From Opitutus sp. (lineage in GTDB: Bacteria; Verrucomicrobiota; Verrucomicrobiae; Opitutales; Opitutaceae): a stretch of DNA of 40,212 nt. Shown in pieces: positions 18,362 through 26,956 of the stretch. The position numbers and the translations under genes are program-made. The notes below the pieces were generated by a model, which saw nothing but the letters and a program-made list of their open reading frames with translations, did no database searches and had not been told where the DNA came from. The stretch spans positions 1 to 40,212 of the forward strand of contig SIBR01000035.1 in assembly GCA_009695065.1 (NCBI GenBank), written 5' to 3'. Numbering within the stretch: position 1 is the stretch's first letter; each line of letters opens with the position of its first letter.

Positions 18362-18853
18362 TCAAACCGCCGCCGGCCCCGCGCCCAATTTCACCCCACG
18401 GGCCGCAATTTCCGCCGCGCGATGCAGGCCGGACCGAATCCGTTCATAGGTTCCGCAACGGCAGATGTTGCCCGCCATCGCCGCGTCGATCTGGGCATCG
18501 CTGGGCCGTGGCGTCGTTTTCAACAAGGCCGCCGCCGCCATCACCTGGCCCGACTGGCAGTAGCCGCATTGCACGACATCCTGCTCGATCCAGGCCTGTT
18601 GCACCGCGTGCAATTGTCCCGCCGGAGCAAGGCCCTCGATCGTTGTGATTGCATGATCCGCGGCGGCACCAACCCGAGTCTGGCACGAACGGATCGCGTT
18701 GCCATCGAGATGGACGGTGCAGGCGCCGCAAAGCCCGAGCCCGCAGCCGTACTTCGTTCCCATCATTCCAAGCTCGTCGCGCAACACCCACAGCAGGGGC
18801 GCGTCAGCCGCGGCGCGCACGTCGACGGATTTACCGTTGAGGGTGAGCTCCAT
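18362..18853 (-). CDS. (2Fe-2S)-binding subunit, IorA-like (xanthine/isoquinoline oxidoreductase family small subunit)
   Basis: A 163-residue protein with two 2Fe-2S modules. The plant-ferredoxin-type motif reads GTKYGCGLGLCGACTVHLDG with a fourth cysteine in IRSCQTRV; the second, four-helix module has QCGYCQSGQVM and GNICRCGTYERI. Such subunits pass electrons from a molybdopterin partner. The ATG at 18853 (MELTLNGKSVDV) is chosen; the in-frame extension upstream is unrelated. The partner gene downstream is reduced to a stub, so this electron-transfer subunit has no visible intact catalytic partner in the window. It is divergent from mreB. Confidence 0.9.
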   Translation of the reverse strand: MELTLNGKSVDVRAAADAPLLWVLRDELGMMGTKYGCGLGLCGACTVHLDGNAIRSCQTRVGAAADHAITTIEGLAPAGQLHAVQQAWIEQDVVQCGYCQSGQVMAAAALLKTTPRPSDAQIDAAMAGNICRCGTYERIRSGLHRAAEIAARGVKLGAGPAAV

Positions 18854-18960
18854 AAAGTGGGGAGAACCCCTGCGAGACCGCGTGCGGCCGCCGCGTTTGC
18901 AAATCCCGGACGAATTTTTCGCTCCGCCGCGCCCCCGGGGCCCGAGGCGTATTTCCCTCG

Positions 18961-18989
18961 TTGACACTCCGGGGGGCCGCCGATTCGTT
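18961..18989 (+). promoter_or_regulatory. Candidate promoter for mreB
   Basis: TTGACA at 18961-18966 and TTCGTT at 18984-18989 are 17 bases apart, with the mreB ATG 40 bases downstream. The -35 is perfect, the -10 poor. Placement in the divergent gap between iorA and mreB is right. Confidence 0.35.
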
Positions 18990-19029
18990 TCCGTCGGCGG
19001 CAACGCCGCTCCCCTTTCGCACACGCATC

Positions 19030-20043
19030 ATGGCCAATATTCTCGGCTACTTCTCGAACGACATCGGCATCGACCTTGGCACGGCCAATACGCTCGTCTA
19101 CGTGAAGGACAAAGGCATCGTGTTGCGCGAGCCTTCGGTCGTCGCCCTCGATACCACGACGCGCAAGGTCCGCGCGGTCGGCGACGAAGCCAAGCGCATG
19201 CTGGGGCGCACGCCGGGCAATATCACGGCGATCCGGCCGATGAAGGACGGCGTGATCGCGGATTTCGACGTCACCGAGGCGATGTTGCGCTACTTCATCC
19301 GCAAGGTCTCGGCCAGTTCCTTCCGGGCCCCGCCCCGCGTGGTCATCGCCATCCCGTCCGGCATCACCGAGGTGGAGAAACGCGCCGTCAAGGAGTCCGC
19401 CATGCACGCCGGGGCGCGTGATGTGATCACGATTCCCGAGCCGATGGCGGCGGCCATCGGCGTCGGTCTGCCCATCGACGAACCCACCGCCAACATGATC
19501 GTGGACATCGGCGGCGGCACGACCGAGATCGCGATCATTTCACTCAACGGCATCGTCTTTTCCAAGTCCATCCGGGTCGCCGGCGACGAACTGGACAGCG
19601 CCATCATCAACTACATGAAGCGCGCCTACAACCTCCTCATCGGTGAGCGCACCGCGGAGGAGATCAAGATGCGTGTCGGTTCCGCCTATCCGCTCGACGA
19701 AGAACTGACCATGGAGGTCAAGGGTCGCGACTCGGTGGCCGGTCTGCCCAAGACGATTCACATCACCTCCCAGGAAATCCGCGAGGCGCTGGCGGACACC
19801 ATCGCCTCGATCGTGGATGCCGTGCGCGTGACCCTCGAGCGCTGCCCGCCCGAACTTTCGGCCGACCTCGTCGACCGCGGTTTCATCATGGCCGGTGGCG
19901 GAGCTTTGATCCGCGGTATCGACAAGTTGCTCAGCGAAAAGACCGGGCTGCCTGTTATCGTCAGCGACGATCCGCTTTCCGCCGTGGCCAATGGCACCGG
20001 GGCGGTGCTGAACGACCTCTCGTGGTTGATGCAGAACGTGTGA
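19030..20043 (+). CDS. mreB: Rod shape-determining actin-like protein MreB
   Basis: A 337-residue actin-fold ATPase that organises the elongasome under the inner membrane. Phosphate-1 loop [15 protein letters not shown], phosphate-2 loop [14 protein letters not shown] and the adenosine motif [14 protein letters not shown] are all present. The short N-terminal [10 protein letters not shown] segment fits the membrane-contacting N-terminus. The in-frame extension to 18961 is rejected because the ATG at 19030 gives the family start. mreC, mreD and mrdA follow on the same strand, with an unusual inverted-repeat spacer before mreC. Confidence 0.97.
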   Translation: MANILGYFSNDIGIDLGTANTLVYVKDKGIVLREPSVVALDTTTRKVRAVGDEAKRMLGRTPGNITAIRPMKDGVIADFDVTEAMLRYFIRKVSASSFRAPPRVVIAIPSGITEVEKRAVKESAMHAGARDVITIPEPMAAAIGVGLPIDEPTANMIVDIGGGTTEIAIISLNGIVFSKSIRVAGDELDSAIINYMKRAYNLLIGERTAEEIKMRVGSAYPLDEELTMEVKGRDSVAGLPKTIHITSQEIREALADTIASIVDAVRVTLERCPPELSADLVDRGFIMAGGGALIRGIDKLLSEKTGLPVIVSDDPLSAVANGTGAVLNDLSWLMQNV

Positions 20044-20066
20044 GGAATTTACGATCGACGATTTAC

Positions 20067-20129
20067 GATTTACGAATTCGACGGCGCCAGCCGCAGCAAT
20101 CGTAATTTGTAAATCAGAATTCGTAAATC
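20067..20129. repeat. AT-rich inverted repeat between mreB and mreC
   Basis: A perfect 13-base inverted repeat, GATTTACGAATTC at 20067-20079 and GAATTCGTAAATC at 20117-20129, is separated by 37 bases. The left arm is preceded by partial direct copies of ACGATTTACG, and a variant half-copy (TGATTTAC on the opposite strand) lies inside the right arm. The composition is AT-rich compared with the neighbouring genes. It is not a terminator in form. It may be a dispersed intergenic repeat or a processing site that uncouples mreB from mreC. Confidence 0.7.
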
Positions 20130-20133
20130 AGCC

Positions 20134-20964
20134 GTGCCCTTCAAGCGCTTCGATCAGAGCAGACCTTTTCTCACGCTCGGCCTTGTCGTCGCCGCCTGGC
20201 TGGTGCTGCCCGTCGCCGTCAAGACCTTCACCCGGGCGACGTTTTTCGAGCTTACGGCGCCGATGGCCGTCGCGGCTTCTTACGCGCGCGATCTGCAGGA
20301 ATATTGGAGCCTCCGGCTCCATTCCAACCACGAACTGATCGAGGCCGGCCGCGATCTCGCCCGGCTCAATTCCTCCTACGAATTTGCCGTGCAGCAAAAC
20401 GCGGAACTCCAGGCGGAGATCTCCCGCCTGGAAAGCGTTCTCCGGCTGCCCTCGTTCACCGAATACCGCTACGAACACGCGCGGGTCGTGCGACGCGATT
20501 TCAACGGCTGGTGGCAGCGCATCGTCATCCGCAAGGGCCGGAATTTCGGCATCGCCGTCGGCGCCCCCGTCGTGTTCACTGGCGGCGTCGTGGGCCGCGT
20601 CACCGAGACGAGATTGACCACCGCCGTCGTCGAATTGATCAGCAGCCCCAACGTCCGGCTGGCCGGCGTCGTCGAAGGAGACTCCCGCCCCATCGCCTTC
20701 CAGGGCGGCATCAATTCCACCTTCGGCCCGCCCATGGGTATCGTTGAAAACGTACCGCTCGACATTCTGCTGCGCTCGGAATCGCCGAAACGGTTGGTTA
20801 CCTCCGGCCTGGGCGGCGTTTTCCCCCCGGGACTCACCCTCGGCGTCGTCACCCGCCTCGAACTCGGTTCCGACGGTCTTTTCCAATCCGGCCAGGTGAA
20901 GCTCGACGAGCGCCTCGGCTCGCTCACCGAGGTCACCGTCCTCGTGCCGCTGAACCCGGAATAA
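20134..20964 (+). CDS. mreC: Rod shape-determining protein MreC
   Basis: A 276-residue bitopic protein starting at a GTG. One membrane helix (about residues 12-32) is followed by a coiled coil (LNSSYEFAVQQNAELQAEISRLESVL) and two beta barrels, with the family signatures RKGRNFGIAVGAPVV and VSSGLGG-like VTSGLGGVFPPGLTLGVV. MreC is a periplasmic scaffold that activates the PBP2-RodA pair. It starts about 90 bases after mreB and ends 10 bases before mreD. Confidence 0.93.
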   Translation: MPFKRFDQSRPFLTLGLVVAAWLVLPVAVKTFTRATFFELTAPMAVAASYARDLQEYWSLRLHSNHELIEAGRDLARLNSSYEFAVQQNAELQAEISRLESVLRLPSFTEYRYEHARVVRRDFNGWWQRIVIRKGRNFGIAVGAPVVFTGGVVGRVTETRLTTAVVELISSPNVRLAGVVEGDSRPIAFQGGINSTFGPPMGIVENVPLDILLRSESPKRLVTSGLGGVFPPGLTLGVVTRLELGSDGLFQSGQVKLDERLGSLTEVTVLVPLNPE

Positions 20965-20974
20965 GTCGTAAGAA

Positions 20975-21487
20975 ATGCGCCGCACGCTCATTTTATTTCT
21001 GGCGCTCCTCGTGCTCTGGGGCGTGGTCACGCAGGTGAACCATGCGGTGACCGGCTGGCGCGTGTACGTTTTCGTCGGGGGACTCTTCGTCGCCTATGCC
21101 GCCCTCACGCAACCGCTGCGGCCGGGCCTGGCGACATCGCTCCTCGCCGGGCTCGTCTTCGATGCGAACGCCCCGGCTGAAATCGCCGGCACGCACACGC
21201 TGCTTTTCGCCGCGACGCATCTCGCCGTGTTCAAGCTCCGCGATCGGATGCCGCGCGACGATACGATCGGCCGCGTGGTCATCGCCCTGCTAACCAACCT
21301 CGCATTGTTTCTCGCCTTTTCGTTCACGCAAATCGGTCGCGCCCCGGTCCCCGCCGCCGCGTGGCCCCGCCTGCTGGCCGATCTCGTCGTCTCGCAGGTG
21401 TTTCTCGCCCTGGTCGCTCCGTGGTACTTTGCGCTGCAAACCCGCGCCCTCGTGCTTGCCCGCGTGGAACGCGACAATTCCGCCTGA
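20975..21487 (+). CDS. mreD: Rod shape-determining membrane protein MreD
   Basis: A 170-residue hydrophobic protein with about five membrane helices. Sequence conservation in MreD is low; the identity rests on position between mreC and mrdA, length, helix pattern and segments such as TSLLAGLVFDANAP (the family's GLlxD motif). The gene is followed by mrdA after about 35 bases. Confidence 0.85.
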   Translation: MRRTLILFLALLVLWGVVTQVNHAVTGWRVYVFVGGLFVAYAALTQPLRPGLATSLLAGLVFDANAPAEIAGTHTLLFAATHLAVFKLRDRMPRDDTIGRVVIALLTNLALFLAFSFTQIGRAPVPAAAWPRLLADLVVSQVFLALVAPWYFALQTRALVLARVERDNSA

Positions 21488-21522
21488 CCGCCACCCGCTT
21501 TCCGTCCGACTCCCGCACCAGC

Positions 21523-23511
21523 ATGGCCACGTCCGACCGCAATCTCGCCGATCGCTCCGGCGGCATGGTCGTATCGCACAAGGGCTACGATCCGCGCCTG
21601 ATTTCGTTTTACTTCATCGTGTTTACCCTGCTCGCCACGCTGGTGGGCGGCCTGGCCTACCAGCAGCTCTCCCTCGTGGGCCACTACCACGAGCGCGAAC
21701 GCATGCAGAACCAGCGCCGGATTCTCGTGCCCGGCCCGCGCGGTAATATCTACGACCGGAACGGCACGGCCCTGGTGACCAACAAATCCCGCTGGGTGGT
21801 CGTCCTCCATCTCGACGAACTGCAAAGCGAGTTTATCCGCGAGGCCCGCATTATCCGCAAAAACTACAATGACGCCGGCGACAAGGATCTGCCGACGCGC
21901 GATCAGTTCAACCAGCTCGCCCGCGTCACCGTCGCCCAGCGTTATCTCGATCAAGTCAACGCCATCCTTGGCCGCGACTACAAGGTCGACCGCGCCGGCC
22001 TCCAGCATCATTTCCGGCGCAAACTGCTGCTGCCCTTCACCCTCGTCGACCGGCTGGAGGACGCCGACTACGCCCGGCTCATCGAACGCCTGCCGGTCAA
22101 GTCGCCCCTCGATGTCTACGCCATCGCCGTGCGGCACTACCCTTACGGCTCGGCCGCCGCCCACACCCTCGGCTACGTCCGGGCCAACGACGAAGTCGAG
22201 GCCGAGGATTTCCCCGGCGACGATCTCACGACCTTCAAAATCAAGAGCACCATCGGACGCGACGGGTTGGAGAAACAGTTCGACGCCCAGCTCCAGGGCG
22301 AGGCCGGCGGCAGCATCTATCGCGTCGACCCCGCGGGCTATAAAATCAACCCGCCTCTCCAGCAGAAAAAACCGAAGCAGGGAAAAAACATTGTCACCTC
22401 ACTCGACATCGACCTGCAGATCGAGGCCGAGACGGCGCTGGGCGACCAAACAGGCGCCGCGGTCGCACTCGACGTCGCCACCGGCGAGGTGCTCGTGCTC
22501 GCCAGCAAACCGGATTTCGATCTCAACAAGTTCTCGCCGCGCGCCAGCGCCGAGATCGTGGCCGAGATGAATGAAAAGGGATCGTGGACGAATCTGGCCC
22601 TGAATGGATTTTACCCCCCGGGTTCGACCTTCAAGATCCTGACGACGATCGCGGGCCTCCGCCACGGCACCCTCAGGCCCAACCAACCCATCGTTTTTTG
22701 CGACGGCCACTACATGGTCGGCAACCGCTCCTACCCCTGCGATGTCGGCCATGGTCACCATGGCGACGTCCTGCTGCGTGATGCGATCGCGATGAGCTGC
22801 GACATCTACTACTATAAAGCCGGAGAACTCATGACCCCCAGCGTGCTGGCCGCCGAGGGCCGGCGCTTCCGGCTCGACCGGCCGACCGGGATCGAGCTGC
22901 CCAATGAACAGCGCCGTATGATCATTCCCGACCCGGCGTGGAAACAACGAGAGCGGGATGGCAAATGGGTGCCCGGCGATACGGCCAACACCGCGATCGG
23001 GCAGGGCTACGTCCTGGTCACCCCACTGCAAATGGCATGCTTCGCCGCCGCCGTGGCCCGCGGCGAAGTATTCACCCAACCCACACTGATTCACGATCCG
23101 CAGGCGAAACCCCAGCACACGGAACCGATCGGCCTGACGCCGGAACAGCGCGCTGCACTGGTCCAAGGCATGGTCGGAACCGTGACCTTTCCGAAAGGCA
23201 GCGGACGCACGCTGAATCTGGCCGCCTACAAAGTTCCCGGCGTTTCCGTCGCAGGGAAAACGGGCACTGCGCAATTGCGGATCACCAAGGATGGCAAGAC
23301 CGGCAATATCAACCTTGCGTGGTTCATCTGCTTCGCCCCCGCGGAAAAGCCGGAAATTGCGATGGCGGTAGTCGTCGTCGGCGACACGATCGGCGAAGAT
23401 TTCTACGGCGGCACCAATGCCGGCCCGATCGCCAGCGCCATCTTGAAAAAATATTTCGAGAAAAAGAACGCGCCGACGCGTCCGCTGCTCCTGCCCCGCA
23501 AGGCACTGTAG
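21523..23511 (+). CDS. mrdA: Penicillin-binding protein 2 (elongation transpeptidase)
   Basis: A 662-residue class B PBP that crosslinks lateral-wall peptidoglycan. A membrane anchor (about residues 26-48) is followed by the PBP dimer domain with GPRGNIYDRNGTALV and a transpeptidase domain. Active-site motifs: SxxK as GSTFK, the second motif as SCD in AMSCDIYYY (SxD, common in PBP2), and KTGT in AGKTGTAQ. The ATG at 21523 is chosen because an in-frame frame back to 21361 runs through mreD. rodA, which often follows, is not present; the next gene is the converging ald. Confidence 0.95.
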   Translation: MATSDRNLADRSGGMVVSHKGYDPRLISFYFIVFTLLATLVGGLAYQQLSLVGHYHERERMQNQRRILVPGPRGNIYDRNGTALVTNKSRWVVVLHLDELQSEFIREARIIRKNYNDAGDKDLPTRDQFNQLARVTVAQRYLDQVNAILGRDYKVDRAGLQHHFRRKLLLPFTLVDRLEDADYARLIERLPVKSPLDVYAIAVRHYPYGSAAAHTLGYVRANDEVEAEDFPGDDLTTFKIKSTIGRDGLEKQFDAQLQGEAGGSIYRVDPAGYKINPPLQQKKPKQGKNIVTSLDIDLQIEAETALGDQTGAAVALDVATGEVLVLASKPDFDLNKFSPRASAEIVAEMNEKGSWTNLALNGFYPPGSTFKILTTIAGLRHGTLRPNQPIVFCDGHYMVGNRSYPCDVGHGHHGDVLLRDAIAMSCDIYYYKAGELMTPSVLAAEGRRFRLDRPTGIELPNEQRRMIIPDPAWKQRERDGKWVPGDTANTAIGQGYVLVTPLQMACFAAAVARGEVFTQPTLIHDPQAKPQHTEPIGLTPEQRAALVQGMVGTVTFPKGSGRTLNLAAYKVPGVSVAGKTGTAQLRITKDGKTGNINLAWFICFAPAEKPEIAMAVVVVGDTIGEDFYGGTNAGPIASAILKKYFEKKNAPTRPLLLPRKAL

Positions 23512-23543
23512 CCGCCAGCGCGAAGTTTCCCGCCCGGCGGTGG

Positions 23544-24632
23544 CTACTGGTAACCGAGCGCCTTCGCGACCGCTTCGTTCGTGATCCGGCCGCCGGCCGT
23601 GTTCACGCCGCGCGCCAGCCCTTCGTGCTCCAGCAGGGCCCGCTTCACGCCGTTGCGCACCAGCAGCGCCACATAAGGCTCCGTCGCCTGCGTGAGCCCC
23701 AACGTCGAAGTCCGCCCCACCAGCGCCGGCATGTTCGGCACCGCGTAGTGAATCACCCCGTGCTCGGTATAGACCGGGCGTTCGTGCGACGTCGGCCGGA
23801 TGCTCTCGATACAGCCGCCCTGGTCGATCGCGATGTCCACGATCACGCTGCCGGGCCGCATCCGTGCGACCATCTTCCTCGTCACCACCGTCGGCGCCTT
23901 CGCCGCCGGGATCAGCACCGCCCCGATCAGCAAATCCGCGTCGGCGACCTCCGCTTCAACATTGGCCGGATTCGACATCAACGTCACCACGCGCCCCCGA
24001 TACTCCCCATCGAGCGCCTCGAGTTTGCGCGTATCGAGGTCGAGCACCGTCACCCGGGCGCCCATGCCGGCCGCCATCTGCACTGCATGCGCCCCGGAAT
24101 TGCCCGCGCCCACCACCACGACATGGCCCGGCATCGTCCCGGGAATCCCGCCGAGCAGCACGCCTGATCCGCCGTGTTGCGACTGCAGGAAATAGGCGCC
24201 GATCTGGATCGAGAGCCGGCCGGCGATCTGCGACATGGGTTTCAACAACGGGAAACTGCGGTCCGCGCCCTCGACGGTTTCATAGGCGATGCCGAGAATG
24301 CGCTTTTTCATCAGCACCTTCGTCAGCTCCGGGCCAGCCGCCAAGTGCAGGTAGGTAAAGAGGGTTTGCCCTTCCTGCAGCAGACCGTACTCCGCCGGGA
24401 GCGGCTCCTTGACCTTGAGGACCAGATCCGCCGCACGCCACACCCGCCCCGCCTCCGTCACAAGGGTCGCCCCGGCCGCGCGATACTCCGCATCCGTGAA
24501 GCCCGCAGTGTGCCCCGCCGATTTCTGCACCAGCACCTTCGCGCCCATCGACACGCAGCGCCGGCAAAGGCTGGGCGTCATCGAAACTCTCGTTTCACCG
24601 ATTTTGATTTCGCGGGGCACGCCGATGATCAT
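23544..24632 (-). CDS. ald: Alanine dehydrogenase
   Basis: Reversible NAD-dependent conversion of L-alanine to pyruvate and ammonia. The 362-residue protein starts at MIIGVPREIKIGETRVSMTP, the family N-terminus. Substrate-site residues lie in VLKVKEP and LFTYLHLAA (the conserved Lys and His), and the Rossmann motif reads VVVGAGNSGAHAVQMAAGMGA. The C-terminal TNEAVAKALGY is typical. The loop has NS where most family members have VV. It faces the mrdA end with 32 bases between and is divergent from folA. It could link nitrogen metabolism to the supply of alanine for peptidoglycan. Confidence 0.94.
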   Translation of the reverse strand: MIIGVPREIKIGETRVSMTPSLCRRCVSMGAKVLVQKSAGHTAGFTDAEYRAAGATLVTEAGRVWRAADLVLKVKEPLPAEYGLLQEGQTLFTYLHLAAGPELTKVLMKKRILGIAYETVEGADRSFPLLKPMSQIAGRLSIQIGAYFLQSQHGGSGVLLGGIPGTMPGHVVVVGAGNSGAHAVQMAAGMGARVTVLDLDTRKLEALDGEYRGRVVTLMSNPANVEAEVADADLLIGAVLIPAAKAPTVVTRKMVARMRPGSVIVDIAIDQGGCIESIRPTSHERPVYTEHGVIHYAVPNMPALVGRTSTLGLTQATEPYVALLVRNGVKRALLEHEGLARGVNTAGGRITNEAVAKALGYQ

Positions 24633-24745
24633 GACCCCGAGCACAAGACGCCGCCGCCGCGTTGGCAACGCCACACGCGGTGGACCGCGCCGTTGCCGGC
24701 GCTTTCGCTCGCTTCCGTCCATCGCGCCGCCCACAACCGCGCGTG

Positions 24746-25237
24746 ATGGGCAAGACGCTCAACCTCATCGCCGCCTGTTCCGAAAACCGTGTGATCGGCC
24801 GGAACGGCCGGCTGCCTTGGCGGATTCCGGAAGACATGGCGTTTTTCCACCGGGCAACCGCCGGCCAGATCTGCGTGCTCGGCCGGATTTGCTATGAGAC
24901 CTGGCCGGAGGCCCGGGCCGCGGGCCGCCGCCCAGTCGTCGTCACCCGCCGGCGGGAGCTCGAACAGCCGGGCGTGCAGGTGGCTGCGACGTTGCCGGAT
25001 GCGCTCGCCCGCGCCGAGGCGCTGCCAGGCGAAATCTACCTCTGCGGCGGCCAGCGCATTTTCGAGGAAACGTTCGCGTTAACCCGCCCGCTGCGGCTTC
25101 ACCTCACGCTCATTCACGCCGAGATCGCCGGCGACCGGTTTTTCCTGGAGTGGCGGCAACCCGCCTGGCGCGAGACTGCCCGCCGCGAAAGTGCGGACGC
25201 CAATTTTCGCTATACTTTCCTGACCCTGGAACGCTAG
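24746..25237 (+). CDS. folA: Dihydrofolate reductase
   Basis: A 163-residue NADPH-dependent reductase of dihydrofolate. The N-terminus LNLIAACSENRVIGRNGRLPW, the acidic substrate residue in RIPEDMAFFHRAT, the cofactor loop VLGRICYETW, the second cofactor loop EIYLCGGQRIFEE and the closing YTFLTLER fit the family. The Thr usually found in the motif GRxT is replaced by Cys (GRICYETW). The ATG at 24746 gives the expected length; the frame reaching to 24662 adds Arg-rich residues over the divergent ald start. No thyA is adjacent. Confidence 0.9.
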   Translation: MGKTLNLIAACSENRVIGRNGRLPWRIPEDMAFFHRATAGQICVLGRICYETWPEARAAGRRPVVVTRRRELEQPGVQVAATLPDALARAEALPGEIYLCGGQRIFEETFALTRPLRLHLTLIHAEIAGDRFFLEWRQPAWRETARRESADANFRYTFLTLER

Positions 25238-25272
25238 GCGGATTCAGCAGCGAGGCGCACCCCGGCCGGGTC

Positions 25273-25797
25273 TCACTTCCGCGCCGCGTGAGCCCGTCCC
25301 GTTTCGATATACTTCTCCGCCCAAGGCCGCAGGCTCGCGAGCTCCGCTGCCGTCAGCGGCCGCACCACTTTACCCGGCGACCCGAGAATCATCGATCCGG
25401 GCGGCGCGATGAAACGCTGCGTCACCAGCGTGTTCGCGCCGACGATGCAGTGGTCGCCGATCTGGGCCCCGTCGAGCACCGTCGCGCCCATGCCGATCAG
25501 GCACTCGTTGCCCACGTCACAGGCGTGGATGATCGCGGCGTGGCCGATGGTGGTGTAGTTGCCCACGCGCACGCCCAAGTTGTCGGCCAGGTGCACGATG
25601 GCCCCATCCTGCACGTTGGTGCCCTCGCCGATGACGATCGAATTGATGTCGCCGCGCAGCACCGCACCATACCACACGCTGCTCAGGGCCCCGAGCGTCA
25701 CATCGCCGATGACCGTCGCGTTCCGCGCGACGAAAACCGCGCGGGCCGTGTCGGGGGTTTTTCCAAGGTATTTCGCCAGGCGGTCTTGCAAGGTCAT
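25273..25797 (-). CDS. Gamma-class carbonic anhydrase-like hexapeptide-repeat protein
   Basis: A 174-residue left-handed beta-helix protein with hexapeptide repeats from about residue 22 to 135 (ATVIGDVTLGALSSV, IVIGEGTNVQDGAIVH, CIVGANTLV). Three candidate zinc histidines are in place: AIVHLAD, TTIGHAAIIHACDVG. This is the YrdA/PaaY/CamH-like group, some of which are active carbonic anhydrases and some not. It converges with folA. No partner gene suggests a specific role. Confidence 0.88.
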   Translation of the reverse strand: MTLQDRLAKYLGKTPDTARAVFVARNATVIGDVTLGALSSVWYGAVLRGDINSIVIGEGTNVQDGAIVHLADNLGVRVGNYTTIGHAAIIHACDVGNECLIGMGATVLDGAQIGDHCIVGANTLVTQRFIAPPGSMILGSPGKVVRPLTAAELASLRPWAEKYIETGRAHAARK

Positions 25798-25980
25798 CGC
25801 GGACCACCCAGCGCAAATCCCCGGCCCGGTTCAAGCCAATCCCACCCGCATCGCGCTCCCCAACCCTCCTGCCCGACTCCTCTCCATTCCGCTTTGTCAT
25901 CTCTTCGTTTACATTTTTAGCTTCCGGATGAACTGCCCCTCCACCCCTGTGAACCAGCCCGCCGCTGGGGAGAAAGCCCG

Positions 25981-26955
25981 CTACTTCTCCTTTTCGTAGG
26001 GCACGCCGATCGCGCACGGCGCGACGGCCTTGCCGACGAAGCCCGCGAGCAGCAGCACGGTCAGCGCGTAGGGCAGCGCGAGGATGAATTGCACCGGAAT
26101 CACTCCGACCAGCGGCAACGCCACGCCCTGCAGACGCACGGCCAGCGCATCAGTGAACGCAAACAGCAGACAGGCGCCCAGCGTCGGATAGGGTTTCCAT
26201 TTTCCGAAAATCAACGCCGCCAGCGCCAGGTAGCCCTTGCCGGCCGTCATGTCGCGCGTGAATCCGGCGCTCGCTGCCGTCGAGAGATACGCGCCCGCGA
26301 CGCCGCACAGCACCCCAGAGAGGATGACCGCCTGGTAGCGGAGCCCGTTGACGGAAATGCCGGCGGTTTCAACCGCGTGCGGGTTCTCTCCCACCGCGCG
26401 CAGCCGCAGACCAAATCGCGTCCGGTAAAGCACCCAGGCGCTGAATGGCACCAGGGCCGCCGCCGAATAGACGATGAGATTGTGCCCGCTCAGCAGCTCC
26501 GCGTAGAGCAAACCGGGCAACGGGTGCTCGCGCGCGGTTTGGGCCCACGGCCACACCAGGCCGGTGAAGCGCTGCGCCGGCCCGTCGAGCTGCGGGGTCT
26601 GCCCGCCGAGGTTAAACCAGGCCAGCGCCAGCGTCGGCCCGAGGCCCGCCACCATGATCGTGATGGCCATGCCGGCCACGACCTGGTTGCCGCGATGGGT
26701 GATGCAGGCGAAGCCGATCAGAAGGGCGAGCAACACCGCCGTCGCGATGCCCGCACCCAAGCCGAGCCACGCCGAGCCGGAGACGGCCGAAACCGCGGCC
26801 GAGGCAAATGCCGCACCGAGCATTTTTCCCTCAAGCCCGAGATCGATGACGCCCGCCCGCTCCGAAAACATGCCGGCCAGCGCGGCGAGGAGCAGCGGCG
26901 TTGCCACCCGGACCGTCGCGGCGACCAACAGGACGAGGAGCGTGTAGGTCTCCAC
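25981..26955 (-). CDS. ABC transporter permease, nucleoside/BMP type (second permease)
   Basis: A 324-residue membrane protein with about nine helices. The conserved segment AGMFSERAGVIDLGLEGKMLGAAF and the loop TRFGLRLRAVGENPHAVETAGI identify the branched-chain/sugar-type permease family, subgroup NupQ/YufQ. It starts at a GTG one base after the stop of the first permease, so translation is coupled. Together with the genes to the right it forms a complete importer. Confidence 0.9.
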   Translation of the reverse strand: METYTLLVLLVAATVRVATPLLLAALAGMFSERAGVIDLGLEGKMLGAAFASAAVSAVSGSAWLGLGAGIATAVLLALLIGFACITHRGNQVVAGMAITIMVAGLGPTLALAWFNLGGQTPQLDGPAQRFTGLVWPWAQTAREHPLPGLLYAELLSGHNLIVYSAAALVPFSAWVLYRTRFGLRLRAVGENPHAVETAGISVNGLRYQAVILSGVLCGVAGAYLSTAASAGFTRDMTAGKGYLALAALIFGKWKPYPTLGACLLFAFTDALAVRLQGVALPLVGVIPVQFILALPYALTVLLLAGFVGKAVAPCAIGVPYEKEK

Positions 26956-26956
26956 G

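Noticed and set aside
22789..22812. Damaged transpeptidase motif in PBP2 (SCD instead of SxN)
   Set aside because: SxD is usual in PBP2 enzymes, so this is not a defect.
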